Shown here piece by piece: positions 33,933 through 42,074 of a stretch of 64,000 nucleotides of DNA; the stretch's first letter is position 1; every line of letters starts with the position of its first letter. The translations under genes and the position numbers were made by a program. The stretch is from contig NZ_CP133480.1 of NCBI RefSeq assembly GCF_031195445.1, positions 1,054,001 through 1,118,000 on the forward strand, read 5' to 3'. The notes beneath the pieces were generated by a model that saw nothing but the letters and a program-made list of their open reading frames with translations, made no database searches and was not told where the DNA came from. This stretch comes from Acuticoccus sp. MNP-M23. GTDB taxonomy: Bacteria; Pseudomonadota; Alphaproteobacteria; Rhizobiales; Amorphaceae.

Positions 33933-35263
33933 AGCTGCCCGGAACGCACGAATGCGCCGAGGTCGCGGGCCGAAACGCCGCCCAGCCGGCCGGTGAGCGC
34001 GAGCAGTGCCTCCGCCTCGCGCGGGAGCACGGCGCGGGCCTTGGCGGCAATGCGGGCGGCGAGCACCTCAGGCAGTATCGGCGCGGCAAGGTCGTGGGAG
34101 GCCTCAACCGCCTTGCCGGAGGTGAGGTGCAGCGTGACCGCGGCCTGCTGATCGCTTACTCCCTCGTCCGCCACCACCTCCACGCGGTCGGCGAATGCGG
34201 CGAGCAAGGCGTCACCGGCGAGGGCATCGGCGTAGATCCTGTCGTCGCCCGTCCTCATGCCGGCAAGCACCATGCCCGCGAGCCAGACATAGCTGAACTT
34301 TACCTCCAGCCCCGTGCGCGGCGCCTTGATGTCGCAAACCCGCAGCCAGCGCGGGTTGGTGGCAACGCGGAGGGAGGCGACGTCCGAAAGGGTCAGCCCG
34401 TGCGCATCGCGGGCCTCGGCAAGCGCCTCGATCATCGCGTGGGTGCCGTGGCAGCATGCGTGGAACTTGTAGGAGTTGGTGAGGAAGCGAAAGCCGTCGT
34501 CTTCGCCAAAGGCGGCTTCATCCGGCGCATCGGCGTGGGTGGGAACGAAGCCCTGCGCGCCCAGCACGCCGTCATCGGCGGAGGTGACACCGAGTGCAGC
34601 AAGCGCCGCCGCCTCGACACCGTTGGAGGCGGCGATGCCGGCATTCAGCGGTTTGCCCATCGTCCCGAACTGCGACTTGAGGCCCGAGGCGCGGGTGGCG
34701 CAAAGGCCGAGCGCGGCACGCACCTTACTGCGGCTGAGACCGCCGAGCCGGGCGGCAGCCATGGTGGCGCCGAACGCACCGGCCGTCGCCGTCTGGTGGA
34801 AGCCGCGGTTGTAGTGCTGCGCGCCGAGCACACAGCCCAGGCGAATGGCGGCCTCTGCGCCTACAAGGAAAGCGTCCACCACGGCGCCCGCCGAGGCATC
34901 CGCCGCCTCGCCCGCTGCCAATGCCGCCGGGTAGATCCCGACGGAGAGGTGGCCGACATGGTCGAAATGGGTGTCGTCATAGTCGAGCGCGTGGCTGGTG
35001 GCGCCGTTGACGAGCGCCGCCGTGCGCGCCGGTGCCATTTTGCCGCCGAACAGCGAGGCGGGGCCGCCGTCACCCTCCTGCGCTGCGAAGGCGCGCAGCT
35101 TCTGGGCCACCGGCTCGTCGACGGCAGCGCGGCCGCACACCAGCCAGTCCGTCAGCGAGGCGCGGGCCATTGCCAGCGCGTCCGCCGGCAACGATGCGGG
35201 CGGGCGCGCGGCAAGGTCGATCATCCGGTCGATGATCGCAGCGGACGGTCGTGTCGTGCTCAT
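33929..35263 (-). CDS. MmgE/PrpD family protein
   Basis: A 444-residue member of the family that includes 2-methylcitrate dehydratase and cis-aconitate decarboxylase. HALDYDDTHFDHVGHLSVG, YNRGFHQTATAGAFGA, FGTMGKPLNAGIAAS and YKFHACCHGTHAMIEAL carry the conserved Asp, His and Lys positions. Which reaction it performs cannot be decided; cis-aconitate decarboxylase activity would give itaconate, which fits the C5-acid genes nearby, but many family members are uncharacterised. The ATG at 35263 overlaps the acyl-CoA dehydrogenase stop (ATGA). Confidence 0.8.
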   Translation of the reverse strand: MSTTRPSAAIIDRMIDLAARPPASLPADALAMARASLTDWLVCGRAAVDEPVAQKLRAFAAQEGDGGPASLFGGKMAPARTAALVNGATSHALDYDDTHFDHVGHLSVGIYPAALAAGEAADASAGAVVDAFLVGAEAAIRLGCVLGAQHYNRGFHQTATAGAFGATMAAARLGGLSRSKVRAALGLCATRASGLKSQFGTMGKPLNAGIAASNGVEAAALAALGVTSADDGVLGAQGFVPTHADAPDEAAFGEDDGFRFLTNSYKFHACCHGTHAMIEALAEARDAHGLTLSDVASLRVATNPRWLRVCDIKAPRTGLEVKFSYVWLAGMVLAGMRTGDDRIYADALAGDALLAAFADRVEVVADEGVSDQQAAVTLHLTSGKAVEASHDLAAPILPEVLAARIAAKARAVLPREAEALLALTGRLGGVSARDLGAFVRSGQL

Positions 35264-36438
35264 TTGCGCGGACCGTAGGATTTCGGCATGCCCAGCACCT
35301 GCTCTGCAAGGAAGCACAGGATGAGGTTGGTCGAGATTGGCGCCACCTGATAAAGCCGCGCCTCGCGGAATTTGCGCTCCACGTCATACTCTTCGGCAAA
35401 GCCGAAGCCGCCGTGGGTCTGCAGGCACGCCTCGGCTGCCTCCCACGAGGCGTCCGCGGCAAGCATCTTGGCGGCGTTGGCCTCCACGCCCGGCGTTTCG
35501 CCCTCATCATAGAGATTTGCGGCACGGTAGACGATGGCTTCGGCTGCCAGCATGTGCGCGTAAGCGCGGGCGAGCGGAAACTGGATGCCCTGGTTCTGGC
35601 CGATCGGGGTGCCGAAGACCTCGCGCTCCTTGGCGTAGGCCGAGCCGGTTTCGATGAACCACTTCGCGTCGCCGATGCACTCCGCCGCAATCAGGATCCG
35701 CTCGGCATTCATGCCGGAGAGGATGTAGCGGAAGCCCTTCCCCTCCTCGCCGATCAGCGCAGATGCCGGAATGCGCGCATTGTCGAAGAAGATCTCGGTC
35801 GTCGCGTGGTTGATCATCGTGCGGATCGGGCGGATCTCGACGCCGTTGCCGCGCAGCGCCGTGAGGTCGATGAGGAACACCGACAGGCCGTCGGTCCGTT
35901 TTTCGGCCTGATCGCGCGGCGTGGTGCGGGCCAGAAGCACCATCAGGTCGGAATGCTCGGCGCGGCTGATCCAGATCTTCGAGCCGTTGATGACGTACTC
36001 GTCGCCCTCCCGCCTTGCCGTCGTCTTCAGCGCCAGCGTGTCGGTGCCGGAGGTCGGCTCGGTGACGCCGAAGGCCTGGAGGCGCAAACTCCCGTCAGCG
36101 ATCTTCGGCAGGTAGTGCGCCTTCTGCTCGTCCGATCCGTGCCGCAGCACCGTGCCCATCGTGTACATCTGCGCGTGGCAGGCGCCCGCGTTGGCGCCGT
36201 TGCGGTGGATTTCCTCCAGGATTACAGCGCCGGCGGTCAGCGGCAGGCTGGAGCCGCCATACTCCTCCGGGATCATCGCGGCGAGGTAGCCCTCGCGGAT
36301 CAGCGCATCGACGAATGCCTTCGGGTACTCCCTCCTGGCGTCCAGCTCGCGCCAGTAGCTCATCGGGAATTCATCGCAAACGCGCTTCACGCCCTCGCGG
36401 ATTTCGGCATAGTCGGCGGTCGGATCGAACACCCGCAT
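35260..36438 (-). CDS. Acyl-CoA dehydrogenase family protein
   Basis: A 392-residue FAD-dependent dehydrogenase introducing a 2,3-double bond into acyl-CoA. Domains: N-terminal helical part, MIPEEYGGSSLPL, the middle strand domain QAFGVTEPTSGTDTLALKT and VINGSKIWISRAEHSD, and the C-terminal helical part ending AEACLQTHGGFGFAEEYD. The MCAD-type Glu position reads YQVA here, while GMNAERILIAAE places a Glu where isovaleryl- and long-chain acyl-CoA dehydrogenases carry the catalytic base. First gene of an ATGA-coupled operon with PrpD-like and hydratase genes; a LysR box lies 86 bases upstream. Confidence 0.88.
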   Translation of the reverse strand: MRVFDPTADYAEIREGVKRVCDEFPMSYWRELDARREYPKAFVDALIREGYLAAMIPEEYGGSSLPLTAGAVILEEIHRNGANAGACHAQMYTMGTVLRHGSDEQKAHYLPKIADGSLRLQAFGVTEPTSGTDTLALKTTARREGDEYVINGSKIWISRAEHSDLMVLLARTTPRDQAEKRTDGLSVFLIDLTALRGNGVEIRPIRTMINHATTEIFFDNARIPASALIGEEGKGFRYILSGMNAERILIAAECIGDAKWFIETGSAYAKEREVFGTPIGQNQGIQFPLARAYAHMLAAEAIVYRAANLYDEGETPGVEANAAKMLAADASWEAAEACLQTHGGFGFAEEYDVERKFREARLYQVAPISTNLILCFLAEQVLGMPKSYGPRK

Positions 36439-36523
36439 TTTACTTCGAATTCTCCGTTGTCACGTCGTCGGCGATTGTCCCGGACGGGCGCGGCCCCCGC
36501 AAAGAGGCGCGGCCACTGGGCTC

Positions 36524-36540
36524 CATAAAGTCGGCCTATG
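36524..36540. promoter_or_regulatory. LysR-type operator upstream of the acyl-CoA dehydrogenase operon
   Basis: CATAA (36524-36528), seven bases, CTATG (36536-36540), with T at 36526 and A at 36538 (T-N11-A). One base differs from the boxes at 32101 and 43118. It lies 86 bases from the start codon at 36438, close to the 84 bases seen for the cyclase operon. Confidence 0.6.
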
Positions 36541-36560
36541 GCGGCGAGGCGCCGCGCCGC

Positions 36561-37307
36561 TCAGATGGTGCGGCCGCCATCCACTTCGAGGATGACGCCG
36601 GTGATGAACTCGGCCTCCTCGGAGGCGAGATAGAGCGCCGCGTTGGCAATGTCCCTCGGTTCCGACAGGCGGCCCATGGGGATGGTCGCGATGAATTTTG
36701 CCCGGTTCTCGGGCGTGTCTGGCACCCCCATGAAGCTCTCAAGGAGGCCGGTGGCCCCCATCACCGGGGCGATGCCGTTGACGCGGATGACCGGTGCAAG
36801 CTCCACCGCCAGGGAACGCGTCATCAGGTTCACCGCGCCCTTGGACGAATTGTACCACGTGAGCCCCGGCCGCGGACGGATGCCCGCGGTGGAGCCGACA
36901 TTGATCATCACGCCCGAGCCCTGCTCGCGCCACAGCGGCACGCAGGTCTTCGTCATGTGGAAAATCGACAGGACGTTGATGTCGAAGATCTTGCGGAAGG
37001 TGGCTTCGTCGGTCTCCAGCAGTGGCCGGTTGGGGTTGGTCCACCCGGCGTTGTTGACCGCCACGTCGAGGCGGCCGAACGCGTCGGTCGTGGCCTTGAC
37101 CGCGGCGTCGATGTCATCCGCCTTCGCCACGTCGCAGGTGACGGCGATGGCGGCGTCACCGAGCGCGGCCGCGACCGCCTCGGCGCCCTCGGCATTGAGA
37201 TCGACGACAGCGACCTTGGCGCCTTCGCGCACATAGGTTTCGGCGATGGCCTTGCCGAAGCCTGAGGCGGCACCCGTGACGAGGGCGACCTTGCCGGACA
37301 TTCTCAT
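36561..37307 (-). CDS. Classical short-chain dehydrogenase/reductase
   Basis: A 248-residue NAD(P)-dependent SDR of the FabG type: TGAASGFGKAIAETY (cofactor binding), NNAGWTNPN, the catalytic Ser in NVGSTAGIRP and YNSSKGAVN with the YxxxK pair, and ITGVILEVDGGRTI at the end. Substrate unknown; probably a hydroxyacyl or alcohol intermediate of the cluster. It follows livF by 114 bases on the same strand and is probably the last gene of the Liv operon. Confidence 0.87.
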   Translation of the reverse strand: MRMSGKVALVTGAASGFGKAIAETYVREGAKVAVVDLNAEGAEAVAAALGDAAIAVTCDVAKADDIDAAVKATTDAFGRLDVAVNNAGWTNPNRPLLETDEATFRKIFDINVLSIFHMTKTCVPLWREQGSGVMINVGSTAGIRPRPGLTWYNSSKGAVNLMTRSLAVELAPVIRVNGIAPVMGATGLLESFMGVPDTPENRAKFIATIPMGRLSEPRDIANAALYLASEEAEFITGVILEVDGGRTI

Positions 37308-37421
37308 GGGTCTACTCCAGTTGAAGCGAGCGTTAGCCCTGGTTGAGGGGGACGGTTTTCACGCGGGAAAATCCGTCCGGGGCGATGCCCCCCCTTCGCC
37401 GGGGCACGGCGGCGCGAGCGT

Positions 37422-38099
37422 TCATGCGTGTTCTTCCGGCGACGTGGCGGCGGCGGAAATCTCACCGCGCTCGATGACCAGCGTGCGGTCGGCAAACCCC
37501 TTGAGCAGCGAAGGGTTGGATTCGGTGATGAGGAGCGCGACGGTGCGGTCGTGATCGCGCAGGCGCCGCAGCGCCTCGGCGTAACGCTGGGCAAGCGCCG
37601 GGGCGAGGCCCTGGAACGGTTCGTCCAGCATGATGAGCCGGGTGCCGGACATCAGCGCACGGCCGAGCGCGACCATCTTGCCCTGCCCGCCCGACACGTT
37701 GCCCGCCGGACGCCCGATCATCTCCTTCAGCTCCGGCAGGATCTCGTAGACCCGGCCGATGCGGCGCGTCGTCTCGTCCTTCGACAGACCCGCAGCCTGC
37801 GCCGGCAGCAGCAGATTTTCCTCCACGGTGAAGGCCGAGAACAGCCGGCGGTCCTCCGGCGCGTAACCGATGCCGAGGCCGGGGCGCTTTGGCGCGGCCA
37901 GCGCCGTGATCGGCTTGCCGTCGAACAGGATATCGCCGGTCACCTTGGTGAACCCCATTAGGGTGCGCAGGAAGGTGGTCTTGCCGGCGCCGTTGCGGCC
38001 GATGAGGGCGACCGTTTCAGCCTCCTGGATGGACACGTTGAGGTCACGCAGGATCTCGATGATGCCGATGAAGGCGTGAACGTTGCGGACTTCCAGCAT
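37422..38099 (-). CDS. livF: Branched-chain amino acid-type ABC transporter ATPase (LivF-like)
   Basis: A 225-residue ABC ATPase with Walker A GRNGAGKTT, signature NVSGGQGKMVALGRAL and Walker B LIMLDEPFQGLAP. The LivF-type sequence PEDRRLFSAFTVEENLLLPA is present. Its ATG overlaps the livG stop (TGATG). With LivG it energises import of the ligand captured by the LivJ-like protein; context suggests a carboxylic or aromatic acid rather than an amino acid. Confidence 0.9.
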   Translation of the reverse strand: MLEVRNVHAFIGIIEILRDLNVSIQEAETVALIGRNGAGKTTFLRTLMGFTKVTGDILFDGKPITALAAPKRPGLGIGYAPEDRRLFSAFTVEENLLLPAQAAGLSKDETTRRIGRVYEILPELKEMIGRPAGNVSGGQGKMVALGRALMSGTRLIMLDEPFQGLAPALAQRYAEALRRLRDHDRTVALLITESNPSLLKGFADRTLVIERGEISAAATSPEEHA

Positions 38100-38848
38100 C
38101 AGACGCTCTCCCCGATCACGTCGCGGATCACATCGGGATGGGACAAGACCTCCGCCGGTGTGCCGCGAAGCTGCACGTTGCCGGAATTCCAGACGGCGAC
38201 CTCGTCGGCATGGGTTTCGACGATGCCCATGTCGTGCTCGACGAAGACGGAGGTGACGTTGGCTTCCGCCAGCGCCTTGACCAAAATCTCCATGATCTCG
38301 TGCTTTTGCGAGGACGCGACGCCGGACGTCGGCTCATCCATCAGGAGAAGGCGCGGCTTCAGCGCAAGCGCCACGGCAATGTCGATCAGCTTGCGCTGCC
38401 CCTCCGAAAGCTCGACCACCGTCCGGTCCGCCACGTCCGCGCAGTTCACCATCTCGAGGAGGTGGAGCATCTCGGCGCGCTCCGGGATCCGGTGGAGGTC
38501 GACGATCGGGTTGCGCAGGTTGTCGCGTGCGGCGACGGCAATGAGAAGGTTTTCCAGCGCCGTGTGCTCGGTGAAAAGCTGCGGGATCTGGAAGGCGCGG
38601 GCGACGCCGCGGTGCACGATCGCCCGCGGCGGCAGCTTGGTGATGTCCTTGCCCTCGAACAGCACCGTGCCGCTCTTGGGCTTCAGCCAGCCGGTGCAGA
38701 TGTTGAGGAAGGTGGTCTTGCCCGCCCCGTTCGGCCCGATGATGGCAAGGTTCTTCCCCGCCTCGATGATCAGCGAGACATCGTTGGCGGCAATCACGCC
38801 GCCGAACTGGATGACGAGGTTGCGGGTTTCCAGCAGCGGCGCGGTCAC
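38099..38848 (-). CDS. livG: Branched-chain amino acid-type ABC transporter ATPase (LivG-like)
   Basis: A 249-residue ABC ATPase: LVIQFGGVIAANDVSL, Walker A GPNGAGKTT, VARAFQIPQLFTEHTALENL (LivG-type), signature LSEGQRKLIDIAVAL and Walker B LLLMDEPTSGV. The GTG start at 38848 overlaps the livM stop (GTGA). A much longer open frame upstream covers livM in another frame and is not real. Confidence 0.9.
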   Translation of the reverse strand: MTAPLLETRNLVIQFGGVIAANDVSLIIEAGKNLAIIGPNGAGKTTFLNICTGWLKPKSGTVLFEGKDITKLPPRAIVHRGVARAFQIPQLFTEHTALENLLIAVAARDNLRNPIVDLHRIPERAEMLHLLEMVNCADVADRTVVELSEGQRKLIDIAVALALKPRLLLMDEPTSGVASSQKHEIMEILVKALAEANVTSVFVEHDMGIVETHADEVAVWNSGNVQLRGTPAEVLSHPDVIRDVIGESV

Positions 38849-39819
38849 GAGCGGCCTCCGATCCGGCGCGCAATGCCGACGATGCCGCCCGGCGCGAACA
38901 GGATGATGACGAGAAGGAACGCGCCCAGGATCGCCTGCCATACGTCCCCGGCAAGCGCGGAAGCGTAGATCCGCACCGTCTCGTAGATCAGCGCGCCGAT
39001 GAATGCGCCCGGCACCGAGCCCGCACCGCCCAGAACCGCGATGAACACCATTTCGGCCGAGCGCACCCACCAGACATATTCCGGCGTGACGACACCCTGG
39101 GTGATCCCCATCAGCGCGCCGCCGACGCCGCACAGCGCAGCCGACAGCAGATAGCCCGACAGGAGGGCCCGCTTGGGCGACACGCCGAGATATTCCAGCC
39201 GCGTCTCGTTGGTCTTGATCGTCTGAAACAGGTGGCCGACGGGGGAGGCGAACCAGCGGATGGTGAACCAGCCAAGCCCCAGCATCAGCGCGATGGCGAG
39301 GTAGTAAACCACCAGCTCGAACGGCCCTCGCTCCAGCGACAGGCCGAGCACGGTCGGCCGCGGCAGGCGAATGCCATCCGCCCCGCCGGTGATGTGGTAG
39401 AATTTTTCGAGGATCGACCAGAAGATCATCGAGAAGGCAAGGTTGAGCATCCCGAAGAAGATGCCCCGGTAACGCACCACGAAGAGGCCGACGATGAGGC
39501 CCGACACCGTCGCGCCGAGCGCGCCGACGACGATGAGGACGACCAGATCCGCCCCCGGCCAGGAGGCAATCAGGAACGCGCCGCAATAGGCGGAGATGCC
39601 GAAGAACAGCGCATGGCCGAACGACACCTGCCCTGCACGCAAGAGAACGGTGACGCCCAGCACCGCGATCCCCTTGGCAAGCGCGAAGTTGACGAGAAGC
39701 TGCATCGACGGCAGCGCGAACGGCACTGCGGCGAGCGCGGCCACGGCCAGGACGAGCAGCACCAGCGGAAGGGCGCGAACCTGCGAGGCCGGCGCGGAGG
39801 GGGTTGTCATTTCGGCCAT
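38845..39819 (-). CDS. livM: Branched-chain amino acid-type ABC transporter permease (LivM-like)
   Basis: A 324-residue permease with about nine membrane segments; GQVSFGHALFFGISAYCGAF and IAVLGGAGSVPGAFIGALIY are LivM hallmarks. It lies one base downstream of livH and overlaps livG. It forms the translocation pore with LivH. Confidence 0.9.
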   Translation of the reverse strand: MAEMTTPSAPASQVRALPLVLLVLAVAALAAVPFALPSMQLLVNFALAKGIAVLGVTVLLRAGQVSFGHALFFGISAYCGAFLIASWPGADLVVLIVVGALGATVSGLIVGLFVVRYRGIFFGMLNLAFSMIFWSILEKFYHITGGADGIRLPRPTVLGLSLERGPFELVVYYLAIALMLGLGWFTIRWFASPVGHLFQTIKTNETRLEYLGVSPKRALLSGYLLSAALCGVGGALMGITQGVVTPEYVWWVRSAEMVFIAVLGGAGSVPGAFIGALIYETVRIYASALAGDVWQAILGAFLLVIILFAPGGIVGIARRIGGRS

Positions 39820-39820
39820 A

Positions 39821-40726
39821 TCAGATCTTCCGGGCGGCCGGGGTGCTGAACAGCCCCTGCGGGCGGAACGAGAGCACCACGATCATGATGACGTAGGGAA
39901 CGAGCACGGAGACTTCCGGCCACAGATACACCGCAAACGAGCGGCCGAGTCCGAGCATCAGCGCGGTCAGCGCCGCGCCCTCGATCTGGCCAAGCCCCGC
40001 GGTGGCGACGACCGCAAAGGAGAGGACGATCATGTCCGCGCCCATGCCCGGCAGGATGGAGGTTGTGGGCGACGCCAGCGCACCGCCGAGGCCGGCGAGC
40101 ACCGCCCCCAGGACGAAGGTGAGAAGGAACACCTTGTCGGCGTCGATGCCGATTGATTGCGCCGCCTCGCGGTCCTCTGTCGTGGCGAGGATCAGCTTGC
40201 CGACGACGGTGTGGCGCAGGAAGACGCGCATCCCGATAAGGAGGACGAGCGCGATCAGCGGCAGCAGGATGAGCTGATAGACCGTGTAGGTGACACCGAA
40301 GACGGTGACATTGCCCAGCGTCATCAGCGCGGTGGACTGGAAGTAGGGCTGCGTGCCCCAGACGAGGCGCTGCACGTCTTCCAGGATCATGAACACCGCG
40401 AAGGTGACAAGCAGCTGGAGCACTTCCGGCTTGTCGTAGATCCGCCGCAGCAACAGCCACTCGATCGGCCCGCCGAGCGCGACACCGACGAGGATGGCGG
40501 AGACAATCATCAGCGGGAACGCCAGCACCGGCGCTGCCCCTGCCGCGACCGCCCACGCGACGAGCGACACGGTCACATAGGCGCCGATGGCATAGAGCGA
40601 GCCATGGGCGACGTTGAGGATGCGCATCACGCCGAAGATCAGCGTGAGGCCGAGCGCTACGATGAAGACGAGCGCTGCATAGGCGACGCCATCGAACACG
40701 GCGAGCAGGAAAATCGTGAGGTCCAT
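39821..40726 (-). CDS. livH: Branched-chain amino acid-type ABC transporter permease (LivH-like)
   Basis: A 301-residue permease; LIFGVMRILNVAHGSLYAIG and VVATAGLGQIEGAALTALML fit LivH. The ATG at 40726 gives MDLTIFLLAVFDGVAYA; a GTG three codons earlier is the alternative. A strong hairpin separates it from the binding-protein gene, which probably lowers its expression relative to livJ. Confidence 0.88.
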   Translation of the reverse strand: MDLTIFLLAVFDGVAYAALVFIVALGLTLIFGVMRILNVAHGSLYAIGAYVTVSLVAWAVAAGAAPVLAFPLMIVSAILVGVALGGPIEWLLLRRIYDKPEVLQLLVTFAVFMILEDVQRLVWGTQPYFQSTALMTLGNVTVFGVTYTVYQLILLPLIALVLLIGMRVFLRHTVVGKLILATTEDREAAQSIGIDADKVFLLTFVLGAVLAGLGGALASPTTSILPGMGADMIVLSFAVVATAGLGQIEGAALTALMLGLGRSFAVYLWPEVSVLVPYVIMIVVLSFRPQGLFSTPAARKI

Positions 40727-40744
40727 CGGGGTCACATTCCGGTA

Positions 40745-40773
40745 GGCGGGGAGAGGTCACGCCTCTCCCCGCC
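40745..40773 (-). promoter_or_regulatory. Intercistronic stem-loop between livJ and livH
   Basis: GGCGGGGAGAGG (40745-40756) and CCTCTCCCCGCC (40762-40773) form a perfect 12-pair stem with a five-base loop, seven bases after the livJ stop and about 20 bases before livH. No T-run follows, so partial termination or mRNA 3'-end protection, keeping the binding protein in excess, is the likely function. Confidence 0.7.
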
Positions 40774-40779
40774 CGGTTG

Positions 40780-42063
40780 TCACTTCTCGAAGGTGTCGAC
40801 GGCGACGCTGTCGGCGAAGGAGGCGTCGAGGCCACCGATCCATTCGACAGAGTTCTCGCCGACCGGCGTGGTGAGGTCATCGCCGTCGAAGATCATGATG
40901 TTCGACAGCGTTGCGAACGGGTAGTCTCCGTTCTGCGCCGAGGTGCCGAGGAGCTGGTCCTCGACGCCCTGGTGGTCCTCGCGGATCGTCACCGAACGGC
41001 CGAGGCCCTGGAACTCAAGTCCCTCGAATGCAGCAAGGAGCTGCTCCTCGGACGGCCACTCGACGTCGTTGTCCGCAATGGCTTTCTCGTAGGCCGCTTC
41101 CAGCGCGGCAAAGGCCTGCGAGGCGTGGAACACCGGGTAGACCGAAACCTGCCCGGTCTTCTCGGTGTACTCTTCCATGAATGCCTTGAAGTCTTCGTCG
41201 TCCCGGCGTTCGGGGTGCAGGAAATAGTGGTCACCGCGACCGCCGACGATATGGCCAGCCGGCAGCGCGTTGCCGAGCCGCTCAAGCGAGGATTCGGCCA
41301 GCGGCAGCACGAACGTGGAGGTGTTCATGAGGCCGCGCTGGAAGGCCTGCTGGACGAACGTGTCGAGGTCGCCGCCCCACGAGGTGGAGAGAATGACGTC
41401 CGGCCGCATCGCCTGAAGGCGGGAGATCTCGGTGGAGAAGTCGGGCGAGCCGAACTTCGGGAAGAATTCGCCCAGAACCTCGACATCAGGCTTCATCGCC
41501 TTCAGCGCGGTGGAGAAGATCTCCCACGAATCGCGGCCCCATGCGTAGTCCTGGTTCACCACCGCGATGGTCTTGAAGTCCGGGTTGGTCTTCAGGAGAT
41601 AGACGACGGTGGCCAGCATTTCCGGCGCGGCATTCGCCTGCGTGCGGAAGACGTATTTGTAATCCGCCTCCTCGAAGATGCGCTGCGTGCCGCAGTCCCA
41701 CATCAGGTTCGGCACCTGAAGGTCTTCGGCCAGCGGCGCCAGCGTCATGCAGTTGCCGGACGAGATGGAGGCCATCATCACCTCGGCGCCCTCATCCACC
41801 AGACGGCGATACTCGGACGTCAGCGCTTCGGCGCCGGCGCCTTCGTCGATGAAGGAGATCTCGATCGGAACGCCGGCGATGCCGCCATTCTCGTTGATGT
41901 TCTTCACGAGGATTTCGGCCGCGTTCTGGCCGGGGACGCCGAAGACGGACGCCGGGCCGGTGAGGAACGTTGTCATGCCGATCTTCAGCGTTTCCGGCTT
42001 TTCAGCGGCTGAGACGGCGAACGGGATCGCTGCAAAAAGCGATGCGAGAGCAATCTTTTTCAT
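40780..42063 (-). CDS. Branched-chain amino acid-type ABC transporter substrate-binding protein
   Basis: A 427-residue exported binding protein of the LivJ/Peripla_BP_6 type. Signal peptide about residues 1-19 (ending SAA); mature part starts EKPETLKIGMTTFLTGPASV, with NINENGGIAGVPIEISFID and SGNCMTLAPLAEDLQVPNL. ATG 42063 (MKKIALASLF) is favoured by AAGG eight bases upstream; an in-frame GTG at 42072 is the alternative. Ligand unknown; LivJ-type proteins in such catabolic clusters often bind aromatic or short organic acids. Confidence 0.87.
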   Translation of the reverse strand: MKKIALASLFAAIPFAVSAAEKPETLKIGMTTFLTGPASVFGVPGQNAAEILVKNINENGGIAGVPIEISFIDEGAGAEALTSEYRRLVDEGAEVMMASISSGNCMTLAPLAEDLQVPNLMWDCGTQRIFEEADYKYVFRTQANAAPEMLATVVYLLKTNPDFKTIAVVNQDYAWGRDSWEIFSTALKAMKPDVEVLGEFFPKFGSPDFSTEISRLQAMRPDVILSTSWGGDLDTFVQQAFQRGLMNTSTFVLPLAESSLERLGNALPAGHIVGGRGDHYFLHPERRDDEDFKAFMEEYTEKTGQVSVYPVFHASQAFAALEAAYEKAIADNDVEWPSEEQLLAAFEGLEFQGLGRSVTIREDHQGVEDQLLGTSAQNGDYPFATLSNIMIFDGDDLTTPVGENSVEWIGGLDASFADSVAVDTFEK

Positions 42064-42074
42064 GCGGGGCACCT

